Origin: Paenibacillus contaminans
GTDB lineage: Bacteria; Bacillota; Bacilli; Paenibacillales; NBRC-103111
NCBI RefSeq assembly: GCF_003285015.1
Contig: NZ_QMFB01000028.1
Location: forward strand, 1-64,000
DNA length: 64,000 nucleotides
Reading direction: 5' to 3'
Shown: positions 43,039 through 53,117 of the stretch, in pieces
How positions within the stretch are numbered: the first letter of the stretch is position 1
Layout: each line of letters starts with the position of its first letter
Program-made: the position numbers and the translations under genes
Notes under the pieces: model-generated
Seen by the model: the letters and a program-made list of their open reading frames with translations, nothing else
Databases searched by the model: none
Told to the model about the DNA's origin: nothing

Positions 43039-44073
43039 TTAATGTTTGCCTTTGACTCCGTAATACTTGACATACCAATTCGCAAACTTCTGCAAACCTT
43101 CCTCAATCAGCGTTGCAGGTTTAAACCCAACTGCTTGCTGCAGAAAATCAGTAGAAGCGTAGGTCGCCGGAACATCTCCAGGCTTAATAGGTTCAAAGAT
43201 TTTCTTGAATACTACTTTTTGACCAAGCGTATTACTTATTACCCGCTCTAACGTTTCAATAAACACCATTAATTTTTCCGGATTGTTATTTCCAATATTA
43301 TAAACACTATGAGGAACAGAGTCGGCAGGAGGCTTTCCTATAATTCGCTCAATTCCTTCAATAATATCATCTATATAGGTAAAATCTCGGTAGAGATCAT
43401 TTTCGAAATCGCCGTTATTAAATATCTTTATTGGCTCGCCGGCAAAATATTTATCGGTAAAACCAAAGTAAGCCATATCCGGTCGCCCCATGGGGCCATA
43501 AACAGTAAAAAAGCGAAGTCCGGTAGCTGGTATGTTATAAAGATGACTGTACGTATGAGCCATTAACTCATTAGATTTCTTGGTGGAAGCATATAGAGAA
43601 ACCGGATGATCCACAAAATCCGTCTCTTCAAAAGGTACTTTCTTATTCGATCCATAGACAGAACTGGATGATGCGTAAACTAAATGTTCCACCGGATGAT
43701 GTCTGCAAGCCTCAAGAATATTGAAGAAGCCAATAATATTACTTTGAATATACACATCCGGATTTTCTATGGAATACCGTACTCCGGCTTGAGCAGCCAG
43801 ATTTACCACAACATTGGGCTTGTACTCTTCAAAGACTCTAGTGATCATTGTCTTGTCTGAAATATCGCCTTTTATAAAGGTAAACTTCTCATACGGTTTT
43901 AGTTGCTCCAACCGAGCATATTTAAGGTTCACATCATAATAATCGTTCAAATTATCTACCCCGATTACCTGACAGCCCTGCTCCAATAGTTTTCTCGATA
44001 AAAAATATCCTATAAATCCTGCCGCTCCGGTAATAAGATAAACCTTATTAGAATCTAACGGTTTGTAATTCAA
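43039..44073 (-). CDS. UDP-glucuronate 4-epimerase-type NAD-dependent epimerase
   Basis: 344 aa. NAD site TGAAGFIGYFLSRKLL; YASSSSVYGSNKKVPF and YASTKKSNELMAHTYSHLY give the catalytic Ser and YxxxK. RFFTVYGPMGRPDMAYF is typical of the GlcA 4-epimerase (CapI/LspL) group. It should turn UDP-GlcA, made by the adjacent Ugd, into UDP-GalA. It overlaps the ugd gene by 26 nt. Confidence 0.88.
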   Translation of the reverse strand: MNYKPLDSNKVYLITGAAGFIGYFLSRKLLEQGCQVIGVDNLNDYYDVNLKYARLEQLKPYEKFTFIKGDISDKTMITRVFEEYKPNVVVNLAAQAGVRYSIENPDVYIQSNIIGFFNILEACRHHPVEHLVYASSSSVYGSNKKVPFEETDFVDHPVSLYASTKKSNELMAHTYSHLYNIPATGLRFFTVYGPMGRPDMAYFGFTDKYFAGEPIKIFNNGDFENDLYRDFTYIDDIIEGIERIIGKPPADSVPHSVYNIGNNNPEKLMVFIETLERVISNTLGQKVVFKKIFEPIKPGDVPATYASTDFLQQAVGFKPATLIEEGLQKFANWYVKYYGVKGKH

Positions 44074-45424
44074 AGCTTTTCGACTCCTTTAAACCTTCTC
44101 TTAATGCAGGCTCCCGTCCAATCGAGTGATACTCTACCCCGGCTGCTCTCATTTCATCGACACCGTAAATATTTCTTCCGTCGTAAATAAGAGGAGTTCT
44201 CATCAGCTTCTTATACATATCGGGAGTCACTGCCTTCACTTCTCCCCATTCCGTAAAGATAAAGCAGACATTTGCTCCTTCTAGAGCATCCTCTATATGC
44301 TCAACATATTTTATACTTCCTCTACCGCTTATACCTTCAGGAAAGTTTTTAGCAAAGTTTGCGGCACCGACGGGATCGTAAGCAAAAATATCTGCACCTT
44401 GTTCCAAAAGTAACGGGACATTCTCTAAAGATGCCGCTTCCCTTAAATCGTCTGTCCCCGGTTTAAAAGTTAATCCCAAAACCGCAACTTTAAGACCATT
44501 AAACGTGATCAGCCTTTTGCTGGCTTTCTTGTATAGCATCGTCTTTTGGTCTTTATTAACATCAATCGCAGATTTAACCGTCCTTAACTCATAACCATGC
44601 TGTTTAGCGATATACTCGAGCGCCTTAGTATCTTTAGGGAAACAGGAACCGCCAAAACCAATACCGGCATTCAAAAACTTACCGCCAATACGTTCGTCAA
44701 AACTCATACCTCTGGCAACATCCTGAATGTCCGCACCGACCAGTTCACAAAGATTAGCAATATCATTCATATAGGAAATTTTAAGGGCGAGAAAGTCATT
44801 CGAGGCATACTTAATCATCTCAGCGGATCTTCTGTTCACTGATACGATCGGTATATGAAAAGGCTTATAGATTTTCTTAAGCAATTCCTCTGCCCACTTA
44901 CTTTCAGTCCCTATAATAATCCTCTCTGCATGCAGCGTATCATGTACCGCAGAACCTTGGGATAAAAACTCCGGATTTGACGCTACTTCTACTTTCACAT
45001 CATGGACTAGAAAATCTTGAATAAACTGCTCGACTTTATCATTCGTACCGATCGGCACGGTAGATTTCACAATGACAAGACAGTCCTTCTCTATCGTTTC
45101 AGCAATTTGCCGTGCGACATTCGCTATGTATGAAAGATTTGCAGACCCATCCGGCTGTTCAGGTGTGCCTACACCGATGAAGATAGCGTCTGCATCTTTG
45201 TATGCTGATTTGTAATCTGTAGTATACGTAATTCTTCCTACTGCATAATTCTTTTGCATCAACTCTTGTAAGCCAGCTTCGTAAATTGGAGTGACACCTG
45301 ACTTCATTAAGGCTACTTTATTCTCATCAATGTCGACGCAAGTCACCTGGTGGCCCATTTCGGCAAAGCATACGCCAGCTACTAGGCCGACGTAGCCGGT
45401 ACCGGCTACTGTTATTTTGTGCAT
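44048..45424 (-). CDS. ugd: UDP-glucose 6-dehydrogenase
   Basis: 458 aa from the ATG at 45424 (MHKITVAGTGYVGLVAGVCF), AAGGCAGG upstream; the frame is open to 45556 but that part is not protein-like. GTGYVGL is the NAD motif, and the catalytic cysteine is in GFGGSCFPKDTKAL. It oxidises UDP-Glc to UDP-GlcA, the acidic sugar donor for this locus. Confidence 0.94.
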   Translation of the reverse strand: MHKITVAGTGYVGLVAGVCFAEMGHQVTCVDIDENKVALMKSGVTPIYEAGLQELMQKNYAVGRITYTTDYKSAYKDADAIFIGVGTPEQPDGSANLSYIANVARQIAETIEKDCLVIVKSTVPIGTNDKVEQFIQDFLVHDVKVEVASNPEFLSQGSAVHDTLHAERIIIGTESKWAEELLKKIYKPFHIPIVSVNRRSAEMIKYASNDFLALKISYMNDIANLCELVGADIQDVARGMSFDERIGGKFLNAGIGFGGSCFPKDTKALEYIAKQHGYELRTVKSAIDVNKDQKTMLYKKASKRLITFNGLKVAVLGLTFKPGTDDLREAASLENVPLLLEQGADIFAYDPVGAANFAKNFPEGISGRGSIKYVEHIEDALEGANVCFIFTEWGEVKAVTPDMYKKLMRTPLIYDGRNIYGVDEMRAAGVEYHSIGREPALREGLKESKSFELQTVRF

Positions 45425-45564
45425 AGTATTGCCTGCCTTTTTAACATGTTTTTTTATAAAGAAACAGTATGATTCTAATTCCATTAGCAAAAAATATACA
45501 AATATTTGATTTGAAACTTTGCCATTATGATTAAATTTCAAGCTTCTTTCCTTCATAAGCCTGT

Positions 45565-47040
45565 TTACTTTTTAAAGAGTTTTTTGGGCGATACTTTTGT
45601 AATTAAACTCATCAATTCCATTCTCAAAGTTGGAAAAAAGAATAAAACAATCAGATATAAACATACACATAAAACAATAGAAAATATGCTCCATAATATA
45701 CTTTCACTTACTACTGTTTTCAAAAAATATCCGAATAGCCCCATAGCAATGGTAGCAATCATAGTTGGTAGTACATTTCTAAACGTATTAAGTACAGAAA
45801 TCTTTATTTTGATTTTCATAATTGACAAATGCACTATAACAAATTGTATTCTAACCAACGATCTCGCAAATACTAAAGGCCAAAATCCGTATTTTGCTGC
45901 TATTACACATGTTGGTACGAGCACTATTAGATGTAATGCTTGTGATAAAAAGGATAACTTTGGCCTTCCCTTTGCTCGATATACTTCACTACAATAATGG
46001 CCAAAAACTATCATAATTGAGCTAGTCAAACCCCATATCCCTATAACACCACTAGCTTCCTTCCAATGACTCCCCAAAAGTAACTGTGTGGCTAAATCAC
46101 TATATAAAAAAACACCCACGCCTATCGGGAAAATCAATATAGAAGCAAGTCTTTGAAATTTTAAAAAAACTTGTTTGAATTTTTCATCATCATTTTGCAA
46201 CCGTGATAAACTTGAAAAAAGAACTGGTACAGTAGCAGCTGTTACTAATGCTAGTAAAGAGTTCACCATAATTGTAGATGTCTTATATATTCCTAAGTAA
46301 TATTCATTCATAAAGTAACTAATAATAAAAGCATCTACCCATGCTGTGAGCCATATAGAGATACTTTCCACCAACGACCACACGCTAAATGACAACATTT
46401 CTCTTAATATCTGCAAACTATAAAATAGCCTAGGCTTCCATTTTGATTTTACTGTAAGAATCACCGCATTAAAAAGTTGCATACAAATCGCACCTATAAT
46501 TACTGACCAATATCCAAAATTCAAAAAAGCCAACGGTATTGTTACAATAAAAGGAATAATAACTGCTATGATTCGTACAATAAAAAGTGATTTAAAGTCA
46601 AAATCGCGCCTAAAAAGTGCCATTTGAATGCTAGAAAAAGCCGTTATTGGTAATTGAATTGATGCTACTATAACAACCACACCGAGCCCGGGATTTCCCA
46701 CCATTGTTGCAATTTGTTCATTAAATAAGGAGATTATACTCCATAAAAAAAGTGAAATAACAAAATTTGTCCAGAAAGCAACATTTGCATATAAATGTTT
46801 ATCATTTTCACTTTTAAATTCACGCTGAATTAAATATTTTTGAAATCCTGCATCTGCAAACATTTCAACAAAACTGATGATCATTGTTATAGTTGCAATA
46901 ACACCAAATGCTTCAGGTACCAAGAGTCTTGCTAATATCATATTTGTTACAGGTACAAATATTTTTGCAATTATTTCAGTAATTGATGACCATTTAGCTG
47001 CACTGGCAATTTTCCCATATAATTGCTTATCATCTTCCAC
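45565..47040 (-). CDS. Wzx-type oligosaccharide flippase (MOP superfamily)
   Basis: 491 aa, about fourteen membrane helices. The start (AAKWSSITEIIAKIFVPVTN) and LLVPEAFGVIATITMIISF are typical of the WzxC/RfbX group. It flips undecaprenyl-linked repeat units to the outer face for the Wzy polymerase encoded at 49289-50464. A 140-nt gap separates it from ugd. Markedly A+T-rich. Confidence 0.88.
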   Translation of the reverse strand: MEDDKQLYGKIASAAKWSSITEIIAKIFVPVTNMILARLLVPEAFGVIATITMIISFVEMFADAGFQKYLIQREFKSENDKHLYANVAFWTNFVISLFLWSIISLFNEQIATMVGNPGLGVVVIVASIQLPITAFSSIQMALFRRDFDFKSLFIVRIIAVIIPFIVTIPLAFLNFGYWSVIIGAICMQLFNAVILTVKSKWKPRLFYSLQILREMLSFSVWSLVESISIWLTAWVDAFIISYFMNEYYLGIYKTSTIMVNSLLALVTAATVPVLFSSLSRLQNDDEKFKQVFLKFQRLASILIFPIGVGVFLYSDLATQLLLGSHWKEASGVIGIWGLTSSIMIVFGHYCSEVYRAKGRPKLSFLSQALHLIVLVPTCVIAAKYGFWPLVFARSLVRIQFVIVHLSIMKIKIKISVLNTFRNVLPTMIATIAMGLFGYFLKTVVSESILWSIFSIVLCVCLYLIVLFFFPTLRMELMSLITKVSPKKLFKK

Positions 47041-48168
47041 TCATAATTTCTCCTTCAAACCCTTCAACAATAATTCACGATGAGCTTCACATTCGATAAA
47101 ATTTTGCATTGCTAGCAGTTGCTTCTTATTATATCTACTTTTTGCTAATTTCCCCTTTAATAAATAACGATCAATTCTCGATAACCATTTACCAAATCCG
47201 ACAAATTGCCCCAAATACATTAAATGATTATTACTTGCATATTCACTATAGCGTCTGTTAATGAATCCATCTTGTAATATTTCAAGTGAACGTTTATGAA
47301 AGTCTTTTAATATATTTTCTGATTCTTTTTCATCAGCTAAATTCACAACATTCCCGTTTTTTACAATAGGAATATATTCTATACGCAACTCATTATCAAA
47401 GATTACTTTTATTAGTAAACTTGTCTTCCAGAGCTCACTTTCAGACCTATCGAATATGAAATTTCCTTGCCCATAAACGATAACAGACTTTTCATATTTT
47501 TCATACGCACCAATACAATGACTATGCTGGCATACGACTAGATCTGCCCCCTTTCTGACCATTTTTCTGCAGATCTTCTGTAGGTAAGGGGAGGGATATC
47601 GGTAATGCTCATTGCCTCCGTGATACAAAACGATTACATAGTCACAAGTCGTTTTCAAATTTTGTATATGATCAAGACTTTCTAATGGGTCGAATGGATT
47701 TGCGCCAGGAGTATCCTCAGTAGCTATAGTAAATTCATGTTCTGCACAAGCATATATGCCGATTTTCACGCCATCTTGTTCTAGAGTATAAGATGTACTA
47801 GCTTCAGATAAATTATTACCAACTCCAACATACTGAATTCCATAGTTATTTAATATTCCTGTAGTTGAATTTAGCCCTCCTTTACCCTGATCTAGGATAT
47901 GATTATTAGCTAAAGTAAGTAGTGTAGGATCTAATGCTTTAATCCCTTTTATAGTACTTGTTGGGGCACTAAGGTTGGGACCACACTTAGGGATAGGGGT
48001 TTCTTTATCAACAAGAGGTGCTTCTAAGTTAAATATTCGCATGTTAGTTGAATTCCATAGTGAGAACAATTCACCCCCAAGCAACCTCACGATGTCCGCA
48101 TTGTTAAATAGATCGGTATTTGACTGAGTTGGGACTAGGTCTCCTGCTATTAATAACGAATTAGCCAT
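47041..48168 (-). CDS. CapA-family (PGA_cap) metallophosphatase-like protein
   Basis: 375 aa. AGDLVPTQSNTDLF at the N-terminus, TLANNHILDQGKGGL and YHGGNEHYRYPSPY, CQHSHCIGAYE are the metal-binding blocks of the CapA/PgsA calcineurin-like fold. Unlike PgsA it has no N-terminal membrane anchor or signal, so it should act in the cytoplasm. It directly abuts the flippase gene. CapA proteins take part in poly-gamma-glutamate assembly; the rest of that system is absent, so its job here is probably in modifying the glycan. Confidence 0.78.
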   Translation of the reverse strand: MANSLLIAGDLVPTQSNTDLFNNADIVRLLGGELFSLWNSTNMRIFNLEAPLVDKETPIPKCGPNLSAPTSTIKGIKALDPTLLTLANNHILDQGKGGLNSTTGILNNYGIQYVGVGNNLSEASTSYTLEQDGVKIGIYACAEHEFTIATEDTPGANPFDPLESLDHIQNLKTTCDYVIVLYHGGNEHYRYPSPYLQKICRKMVRKGADLVVCQHSHCIGAYEKYEKSVIVYGQGNFIFDRSESELWKTSLLIKVIFDNELRIEYIPIVKNGNVVNLADEKESENILKDFHKRSLEILQDGFINRRYSEYASNNHLMYLGQFVGFGKWLSRIDRYLLKGKLAKSRYNKKQLLAMQNFIECEAHRELLLKGLKEKL

Positions 48169-48181
48169 GTAACCTCCGTAA

Positions 48182-49249
48182 TTATTTCTCGTCTATGGGA
48201 AATTTTTTCGCAATGTACTCACTAATACTCCTTGCAAACTCTTCTTCTAGATTTGATTTATTCTCAACACATTTCCACTTATTATCTTCCCAAATAAAAT
48301 AGTAGTTAGATCTTTGTAATGTGTATGGTCCTAGGTGGATCATTTGAAACTCTATTAAGTGGTATGATTCACCATCAAAACCTATATCCATCCCAATTAT
48401 AGGGAAATCGATTTCATTGACAAGTTTTTTAGCGAAGTCTAAAAGTGGAGCGTTTTCTTCCACTGGCACTTCATACAATCGTCCCCCTCCACTAGCTCTA
48501 AAGTCATTATCTCTGTTTTGGCGATATAAAGTGTAGTATTTTCCACCAAAGTATAGTACTTTGTAATCTCCTGATAAACCTTGAATAAAATTTTGTACAA
48601 TTATAGGCCGTTGAATCTTTTTGACTCTTTTCTTATATTTGGGATCTATTACTGCAAGAACCTTCTTTATATTGTTTTTTAAAGCAACACTACAAAGATT
48701 ATAATAGCTACTTCCAAGTATTGTTTTACTTGATTTCATAATATACTTTCTATAGTCACTCTCTGTCCTAGCGCAGTATACGCCTTCACTGCCAGCACCA
48801 GAATTTTGTTTTATTACAACAGGCAATTTAAGATGATCATGCTTTAGAGCTTCAAAAGTCGAACCGTAGTATTTGCTCGATATTGATTTCAAAGAGACAT
48901 CAGAAAATGTATTTCTAAGTAGTTCCATAAAACCCTTGTTATGATGTGCTTTTAGGTACTGATATCCTGGTAACACAATGGCTCCCAGCATCTGTAATAA
49001 GTAAATAATATCTTCAATATATTTTTTATAAAACTGCCCTATATCTTCTGACGTCTGGTAGATAACAAAATGATCTGCAAAACTATTATTAAAATCTATT
49101 TCTGAAAACTGCTTTACATTAACATTATAACCTTTAGATATAAATAATCTTTTAAGTTTATCTATGTCCATTGTCACAAATTTATTTTTATTATTAAGTG
49201 AAATAAGGAACTTATTGTCGTAGTCCACAAGAATCAATAAATTTCTCAA
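48182..49249 (-). CDS. ATP-grasp-fold protein
   Basis: 355 aa. PVVIKQNSGAGSEGVYCARTES is an ATP-grasp glycine-rich loop; RPIIVQNFIQGLSGDYKVLY and FPIIGMDIGFDGESYHLIEFQ match the metal-binding D/E-E region. ATP-grasp enzymes join a carboxylate to an amine or similar nucleophile. Next to the CapA-like gene and with UDP-GlcA/GalA made in the locus, it could amidate a uronic acid with an amino acid, but this is inference. A leaderless cytoplasmic protein. Confidence 0.78.
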   Translation of the reverse strand: MRNLLILVDYDNKFLISLNNKNKFVTMDIDKLKRLFISKGYNVNVKQFSEIDFNNSFADHFVIYQTSEDIGQFYKKYIEDIIYLLQMLGAIVLPGYQYLKAHHNKGFMELLRNTFSDVSLKSISSKYYGSTFEALKHDHLKLPVVIKQNSGAGSEGVYCARTESDYRKYIMKSSKTILGSSYYNLCSVALKNNIKKVLAVIDPKYKKRVKKIQRPIIVQNFIQGLSGDYKVLYFGGKYYTLYRQNRDNDFRASGGGRLYEVPVEENAPLLDFAKKLVNEIDFPIIGMDIGFDGESYHLIEFQMIHLGPYTLQRSNYYFIWEDNKWKCVENKSNLEEEFARSISEYIAKKFPIDEK

Positions 49250-49288
49250 ACTATTGACTCCTCTCGCAATTTTTCAGAAATTAATTTA

Positions 49289-50464
49289 CTATCGGGTTTT
49301 TCGTTTTTCTTCATAAATCAGTTTTATAGTTGCAACAGAAGAGGCTATTATCATCTGATATAATTCACCAAAATAGGAGACCAGTCCATACTCCATAAAA
49401 ATTAGTAAAAATATTATAGTTAAAAAAATATTGCCGATTGTTTCTCCTCTATATTTATATAATTTAAATATTATATAAATATAAATACTATAGTAAATAA
49501 TTGTTCCAATTGCACCAACCCCAACTAATAATTCAATGTAGTTATTATGAGAATATACATCAGCATAGGAAACATTAGTGAATGATGCTAGACCATAACC
49601 AAGATATGGCTTTTGTTTAAATAACTGAATTCCAATGTCTATTAGTTCCATCCTTACCCTTGTACTAGCATCAATATTATTTTCGCCTGTGAACAAACTA
49701 AATAAGACTTCAATCCTGGATCCAAGTACTGCATAAAACTGAGGGACACTCATAATAATTTGATAGCCAACTATAACAAATAAAATAGAAATTGGTATTG
49801 CAAATACTACTTTTGATTTATTTCTTTTATTTAATAAATACAACAATCCTAACCCAAAGATAAATAAGAAAAATGCTTTTTTAGATCCTGTGAAAGCAAT
49901 AAAAACAAAAAAAATAATGATTAAAAAATAATATACTTTCTTATTCTTTAAGTTACTCATCTGCATTGCAGCTATTGCTGAAATTGACAAAAACAATCCC
50001 ATTGTATTTGCATTATATAGATAAGATCCGATACGCTCAGTTCCCCAAACATCAAAAGGAGTAGTTACTAATAATTTTGCAACAAGTACTACTCCAGCAA
50101 TCACAAAACACTTTATTAAATAATGTAACTTCTCTCTACTATTAATAAAAATAACTAACAAGTTGCCGATAATAACTACTTCTAATACTGCCCTTGTTCC
50201 TTTATATGAAGAGGTTGGATCCAGTGTCCACAAGTTCGATAGTAGACAAACTCCAACGAACAATAAACTCCAAACAAAATATATTGTTAGTTGGTTATTT
50301 CTCCTATTGATAAGGTATAGAAAAAAAACAAGTAAATAAGCAACTTCAACGTATATTCTAATCTCATAAAACGCATACAAAGTACAAATATAACAAAGGA
50401 GTACTAACTTAGATAATGACTCTAAATTTATTGTATGTTTAGTGACATCCTTATGCACAAGCAT
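49289..50464 (-). CDS. Wzy-type O-antigen/capsule polymerase
   Basis: 391 aa from the ATG at 50464, with GGAGG 11 nt upstream. About eleven membrane helices and one large loop. KPYLGYGLASFTNVSYADVY followed by SHNNYIELLVGVGAIGTIIY is the Wzy_C pattern. It polymerises flipped repeat units on the outer face. Very A+T-rich (Lys, Ile, Asn-rich). Confidence 0.85.
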   Translation of the reverse strand: MLVHKDVTKHTINLESLSKLVLLCYICTLYAFYEIRIYVEVAYLLVFFLYLINRRNNQLTIYFVWSLLFVGVCLLSNLWTLDPTSSYKGTRAVLEVVIIGNLLVIFINSREKLHYLIKCFVIAGVVLVAKLLVTTPFDVWGTERIGSYLYNANTMGLFLSISAIAAMQMSNLKNKKVYYFLIIIFFVFIAFTGSKKAFFLFIFGLGLLYLLNKRNKSKVVFAIPISILFVIVGYQIIMSVPQFYAVLGSRIEVLFSLFTGENNIDASTRVRMELIDIGIQLFKQKPYLGYGLASFTNVSYADVYSHNNYIELLVGVGAIGTIIYYSIYIYIIFKLYKYRGETIGNIFLTIIFLLIFMEYGLVSYFGELYQMIIASSVATIKLIYEEKRKTR

Positions 50465-50502
50465 TTTTTTCAATTCCTCCGTTAGGGAACGTAGCTAAAA
50501 AA

Positions 50503-51567
50503 CTAGATTAGTTCTAACCATTTTTTACAAATAACATCTACACTAAGATCATTGCGTATAAGAGTTGCTTTCTTTGACATTTTTTCAGAAAAGTCTTTAT
50601 CCTCAACTATCTTTTTCATCCCTCTATACATAGCTTTTGCATCTCCTACCGGAACTAAAATTCCATTTTCATTAGTAGTAATATACATCCTTGCCCCACC
50701 CACTGGACAATCGGTTACAACTGAAGGTATCCCCATTCCCAATGCCTCTAACATTGAATTTGATATTCCTTCATAATTTGATGATGAAACAAATATTGCA
50801 CTATCAATAATTTTTTCATGTATATTATTCTTAAAGCCAGGCAGTTCAATCTTTTCATTCAATCGCAATTGATCTATATATTTTTCCAACTCTTGTCTTT
50901 GTTCACCTTCGCCGTAAATAATTAATCTGTATTCTGGATGGTCCTTGACTAACATTTCGAAGGAATCGATCATCATAGTTAGATTTTTTTGTGGTGCCAA
51001 TCTACACATGGCAACAATTTCTTTCTTCCTTTCACCGGAATACCTAGGAGGTAAGTATGGGGATATGGGGTTAGGTATAATTGTTGAACTTTTCCTTATT
51101 GCATTTGGGTAGTAATTACTTGCATCTAGAGTTTGAAATACAATTTTATCTGGAAGTCTATAAAATAAATTCCTCAGTATTCTTCCAATAGAAAACATCC
51201 CCTTTACCTCATTTGCGGGATCGCTTCTGTCAGAAATAATAATCTTCTTGTTAAGAAATAATGAGGCTATTACTGTATATATATTAAGAAACCATAAAAA
51301 AGAGATTACAACATCTGAGTCCTTAATTATTCTTCTTAACTTAATGACTCGCTCAATAATTCTTAATGGCTTACTTTTCATTTTACATTCAAGATAGAAA
51401 TGATTTATTCTCTCATCGAGAGGATAGTCTACTAGGTCATCCTGAATAGCAACTATTTTCACATCGATATTTGTTCTTTGTGCTAAATAATTGGCAATTA
51501 TAGATAATACCCTTTCAGCACCACCGCTGCTCATATCAGTAATAATAAATGTTACTTTTTTCTTCAC
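50503..51567 (-). CDS. Family 4 glycosyltransferase
   Basis: 354 aa. Start ITDMSSGGAERVLSIIANYL is the GT4 N-terminal loop; MCRLAPQKNLTMMIDSFEML and YEGISNSMLEALGMGIPSVV give the E-x7-E donor site. A cytoplasmic retaining transferase that builds the repeat unit; donor not decided. Confidence 0.9.
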   Translation of the reverse strand: MKKKVTFIITDMSSGGAERVLSIIANYLAQRTNIDVKIVAIQDDLVDYPLDERINHFYLECKMKSKPLRIIERVIKLRRIIKDSDVVISFLWFLNIYTVIASLFLNKKIIISDRSDPANEVKGMFSIGRILRNLFYRLPDKIVFQTLDASNYYPNAIRKSSTIIPNPISPYLPPRYSGERKKEIVAMCRLAPQKNLTMMIDSFEMLVKDHPEYRLIIYGEGEQRQELEKYIDQLRLNEKIELPGFKNNIHEKIIDSAIFVSSSNYEGISNSMLEALGMGIPSVVTDCPVGGARMYITTNENGILVPVGDAKAMYRGMKKIVEDKDFSEKMSKKATLIRNDLSVDVICKKWLELI

Positions 51568-51599
51568 GCTATATCCCTCATTCAGTGTATTTCTTATCC

Positions 51600-52412
51600 T
51601 TATTGACTATCATTCTTTCTAATTTTCATTATTTTACCACCCAAATCTTTGGTTTTTAAAATAATAATCGAACTTGATCTAAAAACTAGAAAAAAAACTG
51701 ATAACATCAATGCAGGAATAAACCTATTATCGAGAATTGTTAGTACGACAAAAACAACAGATAAGATTAAATAATACCACACACGAAAGCTATCGTAATT
51801 AAAGTTTTCCAGAAATTTAATATTATATTCTTTTTTAGCTGCAAATTCGATTGTCCTTGCTACTGGTACAATAAGAATTAGTGTAGTTAAGTATATTAAA
51901 TAATCTTCTGTTTTAAGAAATAAAACAGATACAGTTGTGTATTTAAATAATAATACTAGAAATATTGTTAGTATGTTTATTCTATTTCTAAAGTAATTAT
52001 GAGCTGCATAGCAGATGTCCAACAACCCAAGCATTGCTATAAATAAGATTAGATGTTCTGTACCTAAATAGTCTAGTAAAATGGCACATACTATTACAAC
52101 AATTATCCTCGTAGAAATGAGTAAATTTGATAACCTCTCTACTTTATTTCTTTCTGTTTGATTTAATCGGTAAGTCGGTTTTTTTTCAAATCTTACTGTA
52201 AGGGTATCGTTAAATATATAACCAATTTCATATACACTGTACAAAGCTATAAATGCAATGATGAGACGAGGAAACGTATAAAAAAAATCCCCATTTCCAT
52301 ATACACTAATAAAAAAAATTGGTAGGAAAACGACAATAAAAAAAGACAATTTATATACTATTGTTTTAGCTCTAGTAGAGAACCCATAAACAAATGGCAG
52401 AAAGTATTTCAC
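51600..52412 (-). CDS. UbiA-like polytopic membrane protein
   Basis: 270 aa, seven to eight membrane helices. YSVYEIGYIFNDTLTVRFEKKP sits where UbiA prenyltransferases have NDxxDxxxD; here it reads ND-x5-FE, so the metal-binding aspartates are only partly kept. The gene begins 2 nt after a HAD-hydrolase gene. HAD and UbiA domains are known fused in some bacterial proteins, which supports the link. Function unclear: an altered prenyltransferase acting on a sugar or polyprenyl phosphate is one idea. Confidence 0.5.
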   Translation of the reverse strand: MKYFLPFVYGFSTRAKTIVYKLSFFIVVFLPIFFISVYGNGDFFYTFPRLIIAFIALYSVYEIGYIFNDTLTVRFEKKPTYRLNQTERNKVERLSNLLISTRIIVVIVCAILLDYLGTEHLILFIAMLGLLDICYAAHNYFRNRINILTIFLVLLFKYTTVSVLFLKTEDYLIYLTTLILIVPVARTIEFAAKKEYNIKFLENFNYDSFRVWYYLILSVVFVVLTILDNRFIPALMLSVFFLVFRSSSIIILKTKDLGGKIMKIRKNDSQ

Positions 52413-52414
52413 CT

Positions 52415-53008
52415 TTAAACCTCCAACAATATGGTTGCATTAGGGTACCTATCACTAAATACGCTTATATTTCTTTTGGTAGCATAGATTACCCTTTCGT
52501 GTGCAATATCTAATAAATCTATATCACTAAGATTATCTGTACATACAAAGAGTTTATCAAAAGAATAATTTTCTAACACAACCTTGTTCTTTTGACCAAT
52601 CTCTGCTCGCAACCACTTCAATTTTAAGCGTTTTGCAGCTACTTCTATTAACTCCTTTGGTGCATTAGAAACAATTACAACACAATAACCCTCTCTTTTC
52701 TTTTCCTTCAAAAATTCCAATGCACTTTCACGAAATTCAGGATTAAACTTTTTGATGTAGCCTATCGGTACCCTATTATAAAAATAATGTAATAATTTCA
52801 TGTAGCCTCTGCTGTATACTTTACCAAAAGCCTTTAGAAAAATAGAGTCAAAAATTCTCGCTCTATATCTTTGATTTAAGAGTTCTATATGCGAGTTGCA
52901 CTTGTAAAGAGTTCCATCCAAATCAAAGACTGCAAGTTTTTGGCTCAGACCTTTATTTTCGCGCATTTTATTCATCCTTAAACTTAAATTATTAAAAAGT
53001 TTCGACAT
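52415..53008 (-). CDS. HAD-superfamily hydrolase
   Basis: 197 aa. Motif I LAVFDLDGTLYK (nucleophile Asp), motif II VVIVSNAPKEL, motif IV CTDNLSDIDLLD. HAD-IB-like phosphatase, cytoplasmic. It is followed at once by the UbiA-like membrane protein gene, and may act on its phosphorylated substrate or product. Confidence 0.82.
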   Translation of the reverse strand: MSKLFNNLSLRMNKMRENKGLSQKLAVFDLDGTLYKCNSHIELLNQRYRARIFDSIFLKAFGKVYSRGYMKLLHYFYNRVPIGYIKKFNPEFRESALEFLKEKKREGYCVVIVSNAPKELIEVAAKRLKLKWLRAEIGQKNKVVLENYSFDKLFVCTDNLSDIDLLDIAHERVIYATKRNISVFSDRYPNATILLEV

Positions 53009-53117
53009 CCATAGTTTCCAATAGTACCATTCAATGAGGCTTTACTTGGAAATTGGTCTTTGATGTTTACTTCTCAGCATCCTCTGTCATTTCTCCTTTT
53101 AAGTAGAAAACAATATT

